A stretch of 45,744 bases of DNA from contig JAODNN010000044.1 in NCBI GenBank assembly GCA_025465355.1, forward strand, positions 1 through 45,744, written 5' to 3'. Positions 23,906 to 30,983 of the stretch are shown here, piece after piece. Under the pieces are notes generated by a model, which did not search any database, was not told the DNA's origin, and saw nothing but the letters and a program-made list of their open reading frames with translations. The DNA is from Blastococcus sp. Lineage in GTDB: Bacteria > Actinomycetota > Actinomycetes > Mycobacteriales > Geodermatophilaceae. Every line of letters begins with the position of its first letter. Position 1 is the first letter of the stretch. The position numbers were made by a program, and so were the translations under genes.

Positions 23906-24076
23906 GTGCCGAGGTGTAGCACCGGGCGGGGGATCGTGGCGGTTCCCCGTCGCGGGAACATCTCGGTCTCGTAACGGCTCGTCCCATTGCGCCGCAACCC
24001 GGCTACCCGCCGGTAGGTACCTGCCATGGTTCGCGGAACCCGGTTTCGCCCGGGACCACCAGCGCGAGGAGTCACC

Positions 24077-24289
24077 ATGCCGTGCTCTCACTGTGACGCC
24101 GTCGAACAGCACGGTCGCTACTGCGTCGGCTGCGGGAAGTTGATGCCCCCGTCCGTGCTCCAGGTCCGGCGGGTCCGGCTGGCCCCGCGGTCGATGGAGG
24201 AGACGCAGCCGGTCCTCCGGTTCCGTCCCACTCCGCGCCTGCCGCTGCCCGACCAGCAGGTGGCCGTGAGTGGCGCACATCACTGCTAG
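24077..24289 (+). CDS. Small zinc-ribbon protein (70 aa)
   Basis: The ATG at 24077 has GAGGAG a few bases upstream. Cys3-x2-Cys6 and Cys16-x2-Cys19 (CSHC and CVGC) form a short zinc-ribbon knuckle at the very N-terminus. The rest is Arg/Pro-rich (QVRRVRLAPRS) without a recognised domain. Such proteins may bind nucleic acid or a protein partner, but there is no direct clue. The stop codon lies inside an inverted repeat. The next gene starts 90 bp downstream on the same strand. Confidence 0.68.
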   Translation: MPCSHCDAVEQHGRYCVGCGKLMPPSVLQVRRVRLAPRSMEETQPVLRFRPTPRLPLPDQQVAVSGAHHC

Positions 24290-24315
24290 CAACTTGCTTG
24301 CTGAAGTTAGCAGTG
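24281..24315. repeat. Bulged inverted repeat over the zinc-ribbon stop codon
   Basis: CACTGCT (24281-24287) pairs with AGCAGTG (24309-24315), and AACTT (24291-24295) with AAGTT (24304-24308). There is a 3-nt bulge and an 8-nt loop. It is AT-richer than its surroundings and lies about 65 bp upstream of the ferritin-like gene, so it may be an operator or a terminator. Confidence 0.6.
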
Positions 24316-24379
24316 CGGGATCCGGGGGCATGGACAGCACCGTCAGGTCATCCCCGATCTCTGGAGTTGTTTCCCCGTC

Positions 24380-25351
24380 ATGACCGACAACACCAAGCTC
24401 ATCAACCAGCTGCGGGCCCTCGTCCTGCTCACCCAGACCGAAGAGCAGGTCGCACGCACCAGGATCTCGCAGGCCCGGACCGATGCCGTCCGTCGCGAGC
24501 TCACGCAGAACGCCGACCACGCCGGTGAGCGCGCGCTGCTCATCACCGACCAGCTGCGCGCCCTCGGCGGGGTGCCGGACGTCGTGACCCCCGCCATCGG
24601 CCGCGCCGGTGCGGTGCTCAAGGCCACGTTCGAGCAGGCCGCTCCCCTCGAGGAGGCCCTACTCACCGACCTTCAGCTCGAGCACCAGCTGCTCGACCGC
24701 GCCACCTACCTGAAGGTGCTCGCCGACAAGGCCGGTGAGACCAAGGTCCGCCAGCTCGCCGAGAAGCTCATCGAGGCCCACACGGCCACCGTCGAGTGGC
24801 TGACGGTCGTGCTCGCTGAGGAGGCCCTGGGAGGCCCGGCCGCGCTGGTCGCGACGCCGATCCAGAAGGTCGCCGGCGGTGTGGCCCGGGCCGTCAACGC
24901 CCCGGTCCGGTTCGTCGCCAACAGGGTGAACACCGCCGTCGACACCGTGCAGCACGCCGGTGAGGAGACCAGCGAGCGCCTCGGTGCCATCGCCAACCGC
25001 GCGGTCGCCGTGACCGACGCCGTCCGCGAGACCCTCTCCGCCGGTCGGGGCGCAACGCTCCGCCGTGCCGAGCAGGTCGCCGAGCGCGACGGCAACCGGG
25101 ACGCCGCCAAGGTGGCCAAGGCCGCCCGCGAGGAGCTCGGCGACGTCTCCGCCGACGAGCTGCCCATCAAGAACTACGACCAGCTGACGGTGGCCGATGC
25201 CATCAAGGCGATCAAGGGCCTGAAGACGGCGCACGACATCAACGTGGTCATCCGCTACGAGGAGACCCACAAGGACCGCGCCAACGTGGCCAGCGCCGCG
25301 CAGACCCAGCTGGCCGATCTGGCCAAGGAGAAGGTCGGCGTTACCAGTTAA
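24380..25351 (+). CDS. Ferritin-like-domain protein, helical, with Lys-rich C-terminus
   Basis: 323 residues, almost entirely helical. Residues 1-150 form four long amphipathic helices of ferritin-like type (TKLINQLRALVLLTQTEEQV, then DLQLEHQLLDRATYLKVLAD). I do not see the full set of Glu and His iron ligands, so this may be a non-catalytic bundle. A loop of small residues (about 150-175) leads to amphipathic repeats (RFVANRVNTAVDTVQ) and a C-terminal segment from about 265 (YDQLTVADAIKAIKGLKTAH) followed by a charged tail. Its own start signal (CTGGAG) and a strong terminator make it monocistronic. The name follows family resemblance and its function is unknown. Confidence 0.75.
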   Translation: MTDNTKLINQLRALVLLTQTEEQVARTRISQARTDAVRRELTQNADHAGERALLITDQLRALGGVPDVVTPAIGRAGAVLKATFEQAAPLEEALLTDLQLEHQLLDRATYLKVLADKAGETKVRQLAEKLIEAHTATVEWLTVVLAEEALGGPAALVATPIQKVAGGVARAVNAPVRFVANRVNTAVDTVQHAGEETSERLGAIANRAVAVTDAVRETLSAGRGATLRRAEQVAERDGNRDAAKVAKAAREELGDVSADELPIKNYDQLTVADAIKAIKGLKTAHDINVVIRYEETHKDRANVASAAQTQLADLAKEKVGVTS

Positions 25352-25367
25352 CGGCCGCCGCCCCTCC

Positions 25368-25403
25368 GGAGGGCCCGCATCCCACTGGGGGTGCGGGCCC
25401 TCC
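25368..25403 (+). terminator. Strong terminator after the ferritin-like gene
   Basis: GGAGGGCCCGCAT (25368-25380) pairs with GTGCGGGCCCTCC (25391-25403), with one T-G wobble. An inner CCC/GGG extends the stem to 16 pairs around a 4-nt loop. It begins 17 bp after the stop. Confidence 0.92.
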
Positions 25404-25511
25404 GTGCGTCCGCATGTCCGCGCCGTAGCGGCTCGCCGGTTACGGCGGTGTTGCCGGGGTCACCCCGGTCGGCCGTTTGGCCCGCCCCTCCGTGCGGGGA
25501 AGGCTCCGGGC

Positions 25512-25922
25512 ATGAGCCTGACGCCCGATGACCTCGAAGCGGAGTTCTCGCTGAGCACCGCCGCCACCCGGCTGGATTTCCTCAGCCGTCGCGACAGCGG
25601 CGACACCGTGCTGAACACGGTGCACGACGAGGACGAGGACGGCTGGGAATCGATCCGGGCAACCGACACCTCGCTCGACGTCCACGAGTCGCTGGAACTG
25701 CTCGCCCTCGGTGAGGTGATCTCCCGGAAGGCGCACGACAGCCAGCTCGTGGGCATCCGGGCGGCGCTGCGCGGCGGTGCGACGTGGGAGCAGATCGCCC
25801 AGGCGCTCGGGGTCAGTCCGCAGCAGGCGTGGGACGGCTTCCACGACTCGATCGCCCGGCAGCTCGACGCCGGCGCAGCCGAATCGGCCCGCGAACTGGC
25901 AGGGGCGCGCCCGTCGCGCTGA
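25512..25922 (+). CDS. Hypothetical protein with helix-turn-helix-like segment
   Basis: 136 residues from the ATG at 25512, where GGAAGG is well placed. The first 60 residues are acidic. Residues 88-112 (GGATWEQIAQALGVSPQQAW) read as a helix-turn-helix of the kind seen in sigma-like and MarR-like proteins, with helix one at TWEQIAQAL and helix two at SPQQAWDGF. It could be a small DNA-binding regulator. A short hairpin (25454-25468, CCGGGG and CCCCGG) lies about 45 bp upstream and may be regulatory. It is convergent with the DUF427 gene. No family is recognised with confidence. Confidence 0.7.
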   Translation: MSLTPDDLEAEFSLSTAATRLDFLSRRDSGDTVLNTVHDEDEDGWESIRATDTSLDVHESLELLALGEVISRKAHDSQLVGIRAALRGGATWEQIAQALGVSPQQAWDGFHDSIARQLDAGAAESARELAGARPSR

Positions 25923-25932
25923 ACGCGCGAGC

Positions 25933-26214
25933 TCAGCTGACGTCGACGCCCCTCCAGAAGGCCACCCGGTCGGTGATCTCCTTGGCGGCGTCCTTCGGCT
26001 CGGGGTAGTACCAGACGGCGTCCTTGTTGACCCGACCGTCGATCTCGAGGCTGTAGTACGAGGCCGTGCCCTTCCAGGGACACCACGTGTGGGTCTCCGA
26101 CGGGCGGAGGACGTCGTCGCGCAGGGCCTCACGCGGGAAGTAGGCGTTGCCTTCGACGGTGACGATGTCATCGGACTCGGCGATGACTACGCCGTTCCAG
26201 CTCGCGGTTGCCAT
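25933..26214 (-). CDS. DUF427 domain protein
   Basis: 93 residues, a full-length DUF427 domain. Hallmarks are NGVVIAESDD at the start, YFPREAL, the highly conserved TWCPWKGTASYY (about 43-54) and VWYYPEP (about 67-73). The family is a small beta-tent fold whose biochemical role is still unknown. It is common as a single gene in actinobacteria. Here it ends 11 bp from the convergent helix-turn-helix gene and is preceded on the minus strand by a zinc-ribbon reading frame, so the two could be co-transcribed. Confidence 0.92.
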   Translation of the reverse strand: MATASWNGVVIAESDDIVTVEGNAYFPREALRDDVLRPSETHTWCPWKGTASYYSLEIDGRVNKDAVWYYPEPKDAAKEITDRVAFWRGVDVS

Positions 26215-26244
26215 GACCCGACGGTAGCCACCGTCGCAGCGGAG

Positions 26245-26481
26245 CTACCAGCGCAGCGGGTACATCTCCCGCGACTGCGCCGTCCGGCACGCCCGGCAGT
26301 GACCCCAGCTGACGATGTTCAGCGGCGTGGTCCCTTCTCCGCACTCAGGGCACTCGACCGTCTCCGTAGCGTGGGCCCGCGCCGCGCTGATCTCCTTCGA
26401 CCGTTCCTCGTGAATGGCCTCGTCGCCCCTGCAGGGGCAACCGAGATGAGCTTCAGCGCAGCGTCCAAGGCGAACGGTGAC
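26245..26481 (-). CDS. Zinc-ribbon protein lacking a normal start codon
   Basis: A minus-strand frame ending at TAG 26245-26247 encodes a protein with three Cys pairs: GCPC, VECPECG and HCRACR. The end reads TTPLNIVSWGHCRACR, then a short basic tail ending PLRW. Two of the pairs form a convincing zinc ribbon. The frame is open back to a TGA near 26530 yet holds no ATG, GTG or TTG. A perfect AGGAGG (26488-26493) lies exactly 6 nt before a GTC codon at 26479-26481, where a GTG would be expected. I therefore give 26481 as the likely start position (78 codons). It may be a damaged gene, a rare non-standard start, or a sequence error. Confidence 0.6.
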   Translation of the reverse strand, partial: VTVRLGRCAEAHLGCPCRGDEAIHEERSKEISAARAHATETVECPECGEGTTPLNIVSWGHCRACRTAQSREMYPLRW

Positions 26482-26611
26482 GGGGTGCCTCCTGGAAGAG
26501 TAGGTGCCAACCCCTGACGCTACTCAGGTGCTCAAGTCTCTCCCAGTGGCTCGCCCAGTCGGGTGACGACACGGCGAGGACCGCAGACGGGGTGACCAGC
26601 ACTGCCGGTTC

Positions 26612-26638
26612 CCCCGTCGGCGGTTTCGCCGGCCGGGG
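26612..26638 (-). terminator. Terminator hairpin of the DUF4242 gene
   Basis: CGGCG (26618-26622) and CGCCG (26627-26631) form the core around a GTTT loop, and CCCC/GGGG extend the outer stem with one bulge. It directly follows the DUF4242 stop on the minus strand. Confidence 0.7.
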
Positions 26639-26890
26639 TCACCGGCCTTCGGTCACCGCGTAGATCTCGCCGGCGACAAGGCCGTGCGCCTCGCGGTGGA
26701 CCTCGGCCGCCGTGGCGGCGTCCGGCGCCTCGACGAGGCAGAAGATCTTGCCGTTCCGCTCGTCCACCCAGTACCGCTGGTAGTCCACGCCGTGCCTGCC
26801 CTGCGTCTGCAGGTCGGCCTGGTGTGCCTGGGCGGCATCGTCGATGCCGACCGCGCCGTCCAGCGTGTGCACGTCCATGAACAAGGTCAT
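26639..26890 (-). CDS. DUF4242 (SCO4226-like nickel-binding) protein
   Basis: 83 residues from the ATG at 26890, behind GAGAGGA. The ferredoxin-like DUF4242 fold is recognisable: MDVHTLDG at the start, YQRYWVDERNGKIFCLVEAP in the middle and HREAHGLVAGEIYAV near the end. The Streptomyces family member SCO4226 is a nickel-binding protein, and conserved His positions are present here. A longer in-frame reading has no ribosome site and lacks family similarity in its extension. It is divergent from an AraC regulator whose start is only 55 bp away. That regulator is an obvious candidate to control it. Confidence 0.88.
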   Translation of the reverse strand: MTLFMDVHTLDGAVGIDDAAQAHQADLQTQGRHGVDYQRYWVDERNGKIFCLVEAPDAATAAEVHREAHGLVAGEIYAVTEGR

Positions 26891-26945
26891 GGTTCGTCCT
26901 CTCCTGGCCCCTGGGGGCCTTCTCGTGGTGACAGGATCGAGCCTC

Positions 26946-28025
26946 ATGGAGGGTCGGTCGCACGACCATGACCACGACACCGGGGTTCATGACCGAGTCA
27001 CCACAGCGGTCGCGACGACGGCCGGCGCGGTGGAGCGGCTGCCGAGACCGCGCGGTCACGGCACCGAGGCGCTGCAGCAGGCGATCGGCGTCCTGCGGCT
27101 GAACGGGGCGATCTTCCTGCGGGCCGAGTACCGCGAGCCCTGGGCCTACGAGTCGCTCCCCGGACCGGTGACCGCCGCGTTCCTGCGCCCGGGGAGCGAT
27201 CGCGTGATCCTGTTCCACCTCGTCGCCACCGGACGCTGCTGGGTGACGGTGGACGACGGGCCGCGACATTGGGCCGGCGCCGGCGACGTCATCGTGCTGC
27301 CGTACGGCGACCAGCACCGGATGGGCGGGCTGGCCGACGCCGAACCCGTCTCGATCACGACGTTCATGGACAACCCGCCGTGGGGCCGGATGCCGGTGCT
27401 GCGGCACGGTGCGAACGGCCGCCTCACCGACGTCGTCTGCGGGTACCTGCACAGCCAGGACCCGCTGTTCAACCCTGATCTGCGGGTCTTCCCTCCGGTG
27501 TTCGTCGTCCGGCCTCCGCCGGGGACCGCTGCCGAGTGGGTGCGGGCGAACATCGCCTTCGCGCTGGAGCAGACCACCACGTCTCCGCCGGAGCCGGCGT
27601 CGGGAGCGACGCGGCTCCCTGAGCTGCTGCTGATCGAGGTGCTGCGCCTGCACCTGGCGACGGCACCGGCGGTGGAGGGCGGCTGGGCCGCGGCCCTGCG
27701 GGATCCGGTGCTGGCGCCGGCGATCGCCCTGCTCCACCGTTCCCCGGAGCGCAAGTGGACCGTGCCGGAGCTGGCGCGGGCGGCCGGGGTGTCGCGCTCG
27801 GTGCTCGACGCTCGGTTCAGGCAGGTTCTCGGCTGCTCGCCGATCCGCTATCTGACCGACTGGCGCATGCACGTGGCGCAGGACCTGCTGACCAGCACGG
27901 ATCTGGGTGTCCTCGGGGTCGCCCGCAGGGTGGGTTACGACGCCGAAGAGGCGTTCAGCCGTGCCTTCAAGCGCGTGCACGGCTCGTCCCCGAGCGCGTG
28001 GCGCGCCGCCTACGCGGTCCGATGA
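26946..28025 (+). CDS. AraC-family transcriptional regulator (cupin_6 type)
   Basis: 359 residues from the ATG at 26946. After a His/Asp-rich leader, residues of about 35-215 form an AraC-type cupin sensor domain (LFHLVATGRCWVTVDDG and a VIVLPYGDQHRM turn). The C-terminal hundred residues are two helix-turn-helix units: WTVPELARAAGVSRSVLDAR, then LGVLGVARRVGYDAEEAFSR and the final FKRVHGSSPSAWR signature. Cupin_6 AraC regulators often control a neighbouring oxidoreductase or small gene, and here the divergent DUF4242 gene shares its promoter region. The HDHDHD stretch at residues 6-11 could bind metal, which would fit a nickel-binding neighbour, but this is speculative. The ribosome site is weak. 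Confidence 0.88.
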   Translation: MEGRSHDHDHDTGVHDRVTTAVATTAGAVERLPRPRGHGTEALQQAIGVLRLNGAIFLRAEYREPWAYESLPGPVTAAFLRPGSDRVILFHLVATGRCWVTVDDGPRHWAGAGDVIVLPYGDQHRMGGLADAEPVSITTFMDNPPWGRMPVLRHGANGRLTDVVCGYLHSQDPLFNPDLRVFPPVFVVRPPPGTAAEWVRANIAFALEQTTTSPPEPASGATRLPELLLIEVLRLHLATAPAVEGGWAAALRDPVLAPAIALLHRSPERKWTVPELARAAGVSRSVLDARFRQVLGCSPIRYLTDWRMHVAQDLLTSTDLGVLGVARRVGYDAEEAFSRAFKRVHGSSPSAWRAAYAVR

Positions 28026-28052
28026 CGTCCCGGGCAGGGAATCGCGGCCGGG

Positions 28053-28436
28053 TCAGCGGTGGAGGACGGCGAACGTGGCGACGGCGTGCACCAGCTCGCG
28101 GCCGTCCTGCACCACATCGGCGTCGCACACCGTCAGGTGCTCTCCCTGGCTGCGCAGCTCGGCAGTGACCTCGAGCGGCCCGGGCTTACCGGGGCGGAGG
28201 TACGTGACGGTCAGCTGGCTGGTCGCGGGCACGTCGTCGGCGCCGGTGGCGCTGCGCACCGCCGTGCCCATCGCGGTGTCGACCAGCGTTGCCAGCACGC
28301 CGCCGTGCAGGGTGCCGGCGGGGTTGAGGTGCTCCTCGCGGGCCTCGAACCGCACGTGGGCGCTGCCCTTGCCGGTCGCTTCCGCTTCGGCCCCCAATCG
28401 TTCCGCGAAACCCGCCGACCCAGTCTCGTCCGCCAC
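28053..28436 (-). CDS. PaaI-family (hotdog) thioesterase
   Basis: 127 residues, the usual length of a hotdog-fold acyl-CoA thioesterase. The core motif HLNPAGTLHGGVLATLVDTA (about 36-55) holds the Asn and the helix-end Gly-Gly plus Asp of PaaI/YbaW relatives. TSQLTVTYLRPG (about 73-84) is the second family mark. Likely activity is hydrolysis of small or aromatic acyl-CoA esters. The start is GTG at 28436. It is convergent with the AraC gene and divergent from the YCII gene, so it is probably transcribed alone. Confidence 0.9.
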   Translation of the reverse strand: MADETGSAGFAERLGAEAEATGKGSAHVRFEAREEHLNPAGTLHGGVLATLVDTAMGTAVRSATGADDVPATSQLTVTYLRPGKPGPLEVTAELRSQGEHLTVCDADVVQDGRELVHAVATFAVLHR

Positions 28437-28506
28437 GCGAGCCCCCTACCCGCTTCCCGCCGCTCCACTCAGCCGACGGCGCCGGGAAAAAAATCTTGTG
28501 CCGGCC

Positions 28507-28533
28507 TGTCGATTCCCGCCAAGGTCGTTCGAC
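28507..28533 (+). promoter_or_regulatory. Candidate ECF42-type promoter
   Basis: TGTCGA (28507-28512) is followed after 17 bp by CGAC (28530-28533), about 80 bp before the YCII start. As I recall it, this pair matches the TGTCGA and CGA-type elements reported for ECF42 sigma factors, and the downstream operon encodes such a factor, which suggests autoregulation. Confidence 0.65.
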
Positions 28534-28611
28534 GAAGAGGTAGAGCGGGGTCCACGCCGGTCGGGACGACCGGCCTCCGCTCCCGGAAGCTCGGACAGAG
28601 GAGTTCCAGCG

Positions 28612-29037
28612 ATGCGTTTCATGGTGATCGTCAAGGCCAACGAGGACTCGGAGAACGGCGTCATGCCCACCGAGCGGGACCTCGCGGAGATGGGTCGGTT
28701 CAACGAGGAGCTGGTGAAGGCCGGCGTCCTCCTGGCCGGCGAGGGGCTGCATCCCAGCTCGAAGGGTGTCCGCGTCCGCTTCGACACCGACGGGAACACC
28801 ACCGTCGTCGACGGGCCGTTCGCCGAGACCAAGGAGCTCATCGCGGGCTTCTGGATCCTCGAGGTCTCCTCGCGCGAGGAGGTCCTCGAGTGGGTCAGGA
28901 AGGCCCCCTTCCGGAACGACGAGATCGAGGTCCGGCAGGTCTTCTCCGCCGACGACTTCGGCGACGCCCTGACCCCCGAGCTCCGCGAGCAGGAGGAGAG
29001 CCAGCGAGCACGGGCGACGGCCCAGCACAGGGCGTGA
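28612..29037 (+). CDS. YCII-related (DGPF) protein
   Basis: 141 residues from the ATG at 28612, behind AGAGGAG. The YCII fold is clear: MRFMVIVKANEDSE at the start and the signature VVDGPFAETKELIAGFWI (about 64-81), which contains the DGPF tetrad. A charged tail follows. YCII/DGPF proteins are small alpha-beta proteins of uncertain activity that are repeatedly found next to ECF42 sigma factors. Here the sigma gene starts 7 bp after its stop. The operon may respond to an envelope or oxidative signal, but no sensor is visible. Confidence 0.93.
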   Translation: MRFMVIVKANEDSENGVMPTERDLAEMGRFNEELVKAGVLLAGEGLHPSSKGVRVRFDTDGNTTVVDGPFAETKELIAGFWILEVSSREEVLEWVRKAPFRNDEIEVRQVFSADDFGDALTPELREQEESQRARATAQHRA

Positions 29038-29044
29038 GCCGCCG

Positions 29045-30319
29045 ATGAGCGCCGACGTCCGCCGCATCGTCGACGCCGTCTGGCGGATGGAGTCGGCGAA
29101 GCTGATCGCCGCGCTCGCCCGCGTGACGGGGGACGTGGGGCTCGCCGAGGAGCTCGCGCAGGACGCGCTCGTCGCGGCGCTGGAGCGGTGGCCTGAGTCG
29201 GGCGTCCCGGACAAGCCGGGCGCCTGGCTCATGGCCACCGCGAAGCACCGGGCCATCGACACGTTCCGCCGGGCCCAGCGGCTGGAACGGAAGACGGCGG
29301 AGCTCGGCCGGGAGCTACAGGACGCAGAGGCGACCGAGCCCGACTGGGCTGCCGCCCTGGACCAGGTGGTCGAGGACGACCTGCTCCGGCTGGTCTTCCT
29401 CTCCTGTCACCCGGTGCTCTCCCGCGAGGCCCGGGTGGCGCTGACCCTCCGGCTGATCGGGGGCCTCGCCACCGACGAGATCGCCCGGGCGTTCCTCGTC
29501 GCCGAGTCGACCGTCGCACAGCGGATCGTCCGGGCCAAGCGCACGCTGACCGCGGCCCGGGTTCCCTTCGAGGTGCCAGCCGGCCCGGAGTTCACCGCCC
29601 GGCTGTCCTCGGTCCTGGAAGTGATCTACCTGGTCTTCAACGAGGGGTACTCGGCGACCGCCGGACAGGACTGGACGCGGCCGGCACTGTGCCGGGAGGC
29701 GCTGCGCATGGGCCGGATCCTGGCCGAGCTGACGCCGGGGGAGTCAGAGGTGCACGGCCTTGTCGCGCTGATGGAGATCCAGGCCTCGCGCCTCCCCGCA
29801 CGGGTCAGCCCCTCCGGGGCGCCGGTGCTGCTGAGCGACCAGGATCGCGGGGCCTGGGACCGGGTCCTCATCGGCCGTGGGCTGGCCGCGCTCGAACGCG
29901 CCGAGGGCACCAGGGCAGCGCTGGGTCCCTACGCGCTCCAGGCAGCCATCGCCGCCTGTCACGCCCGCGCGGGTTCGGTCGAGGACACCGACTGGCGGCT
30001 CATCGCCGCGCTGTACGAGGCGTTGGCCGAGCTGACGCCGTCCCCCGTGGTGGAGCTCAACCGGGCCGTGGCGGTCTCTCGCGCCTACGGGCCGGCGGCC
30101 GGGCTGGAACTGGTCGACGCGCTGACAGAGGTGCCGGCGTTGCGCCGCTACCACCTGCTGCCCAGTGTCCGCGGTGACCTGCTGGTCCAGCTCGGCCGGC
30201 CGAGCGAGGCCCGGATCGAGTTCGAGCAGGCGGCGTCCCTGACCCGCAACCAGCGAGAGCGGGCGCTACTGCTGGAGCGGGCCGTGGCGTGCCGCCCATC
30301 CGGGCAACTGCGTGGGTGA
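29045..30319 (+). CDS. ECF42-type RNA polymerase sigma factor with C-terminal TPR-like domain
   Basis: 424 residues, far longer than a typical ECF sigma factor. Region 2 spans about 10-80 (ELAQDALVAALERW, then PGAWLMATAKHRAIDTFRR). Region 4 is at about 115-170 (RVALTLRLIGGLATDEIARA and AESTVAQRIVRAKR). The remainder (about 185-424) is DUF6596 plus helical TPR-like repeats (LNRAVAVSRAYGPAAGLELV, EARIEFEQAASL). This layout defines the ECF42 group, in which the extension replaces an anti-sigma factor as the control element. No anti-sigma gene is nearby, as expected. It is coupled to the YCII gene, 7 bp upstream. Confidence 0.95.
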   Translation: MSADVRRIVDAVWRMESAKLIAALARVTGDVGLAEELAQDALVAALERWPESGVPDKPGAWLMATAKHRAIDTFRRAQRLERKTAELGRELQDAEATEPDWAAALDQVVEDDLLRLVFLSCHPVLSREARVALTLRLIGGLATDEIARAFLVAESTVAQRIVRAKRTLTAARVPFEVPAGPEFTARLSSVLEVIYLVFNEGYSATAGQDWTRPALCREALRMGRILAELTPGESEVHGLVALMEIQASRLPARVSPSGAPVLLSDQDRGAWDRVLIGRGLAALERAEGTRAALGPYALQAAIAACHARAGSVEDTDWRLIAALYEALAELTPSPVVELNRAVAVSRAYGPAAGLELVDALTEVPALRRYHLLPSVRGDLLVQLGRPSEARIEFEQAASLTRNQRERALLLERAVACRPSGQLRG

Positions 30320-30338
30320 CGCGTCGCCCGCAGCCGGA

Positions 30339-30767
30339 TCAGTCCGGCTGGGCGTTCTCGCTGAGTTGGGCGAGGACTCTCCGGAGCGCGGCGATCTCCT
30401 CGTCCTCGAGCCCGGCACGCAGCCGGCCGTCGAAGGAGCCGGCCGCACGGCGTAGCCGCAGGAACAGCTGCTGACCTGCTTCGGTGACCACGACGTGCTG
30501 GACCCGGCGGTTGCCCGGCTCGCGTTCGCGTGTGACGAAACCGGCGCGCTCCATCGAGTCCAGGTGATGGGTCAGTGTCGGCTGCCGCACGCCGACCGCC
30601 TCGGCCAGCTCGCCCTGGGTGCGGTGCTCACCGGTGGTGAGGGCGAGCAGCACCAGCCAGGTCGGCGTCGAACCGCCGACGGCCACGAGAGTGTCGTCGA
30701 ACGCCCTGCTCAGCGCCTTCGCGGTGCGGCCGACCAGGAGACCGATGGGGACGTCGGCGGGGCTCAT
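30339..30767 (-). CDS. MarR-family transcriptional regulator
   Basis: 142 residues with the MarR winged-helix order: a dimer helix at the start, GELAEAVGVRQPTLTHHLDS (recognition unit, about 53-72), MERAGFVTREREPGNRRVQH (wing, about 73-92) and C-terminal dimer helices (LRAGLEDEEIAALRRVLAQL). No redox Cys is present, so an OhrR-like mechanism is unlikely. It ends 20 bp from the convergent sigma gene. A MarR-like palindrome lies 11 bp upstream of its start, and the nearest divergent gene begins about 215 bp away. It may regulate itself and that exported protein. Confidence 0.9.
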   Translation of the reverse strand: MSPADVPIGLLVGRTAKALSRAFDDTLVAVGGSTPTWLVLLALTTGEHRTQGELAEAVGVRQPTLTHHLDSMERAGFVTREREPGNRRVQHVVVTEAGQQLFLRLRRAAGSFDGRLRAGLEDEEIAALRRVLAQLSENAQPD

Positions 30768-30777
30768 CAGCAGAGAA

Positions 30778-30787
30778 TAGACATCTA
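30778..30787. promoter_or_regulatory. Candidate MarR operator
   Basis: TAGACATCTA has 4-bp inverted arms (TAGA and TCTA) in an AT-rich island directly upstream of the MarR start. It resembles the TTAGATATCTAA-type sites bound by many MarR proteins. Confidence 0.45.
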
Positions 30788-30983
30788 AAGATTAGCGATC
30801 GATGAATCTGACGGCGATGGGATACCTGATGCCGGTGGGGGGATTTCCGGTGGATGCGTTCCCTTTGCCGAGCGTCGTCGTTGACGCCGGGTACCAGGTA
30901 CTTCCGCCTGGTCTGGGGCGCCGGTGCGGCGTTCCTCGGGGTTCTCGTCGCCGGGAGGCGACGGCACACGGAGGGTGAGCGAG

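Noticed and set aside
26319-26510. A 63-codon minus-strand frame beginning after AGGAGG at 26488
   Set aside because: Its product is a featureless Arg-rich peptide. The neighbouring frame encodes the zinc-ribbon Cys pairs, so the ribosome site more likely belongs to that.
26532-27980. A long minus-strand frame opposite the AraC regulator
   Set aside because: The plus-strand AraC helix-turn-helix signature and the DUF4242 frame explain this region.
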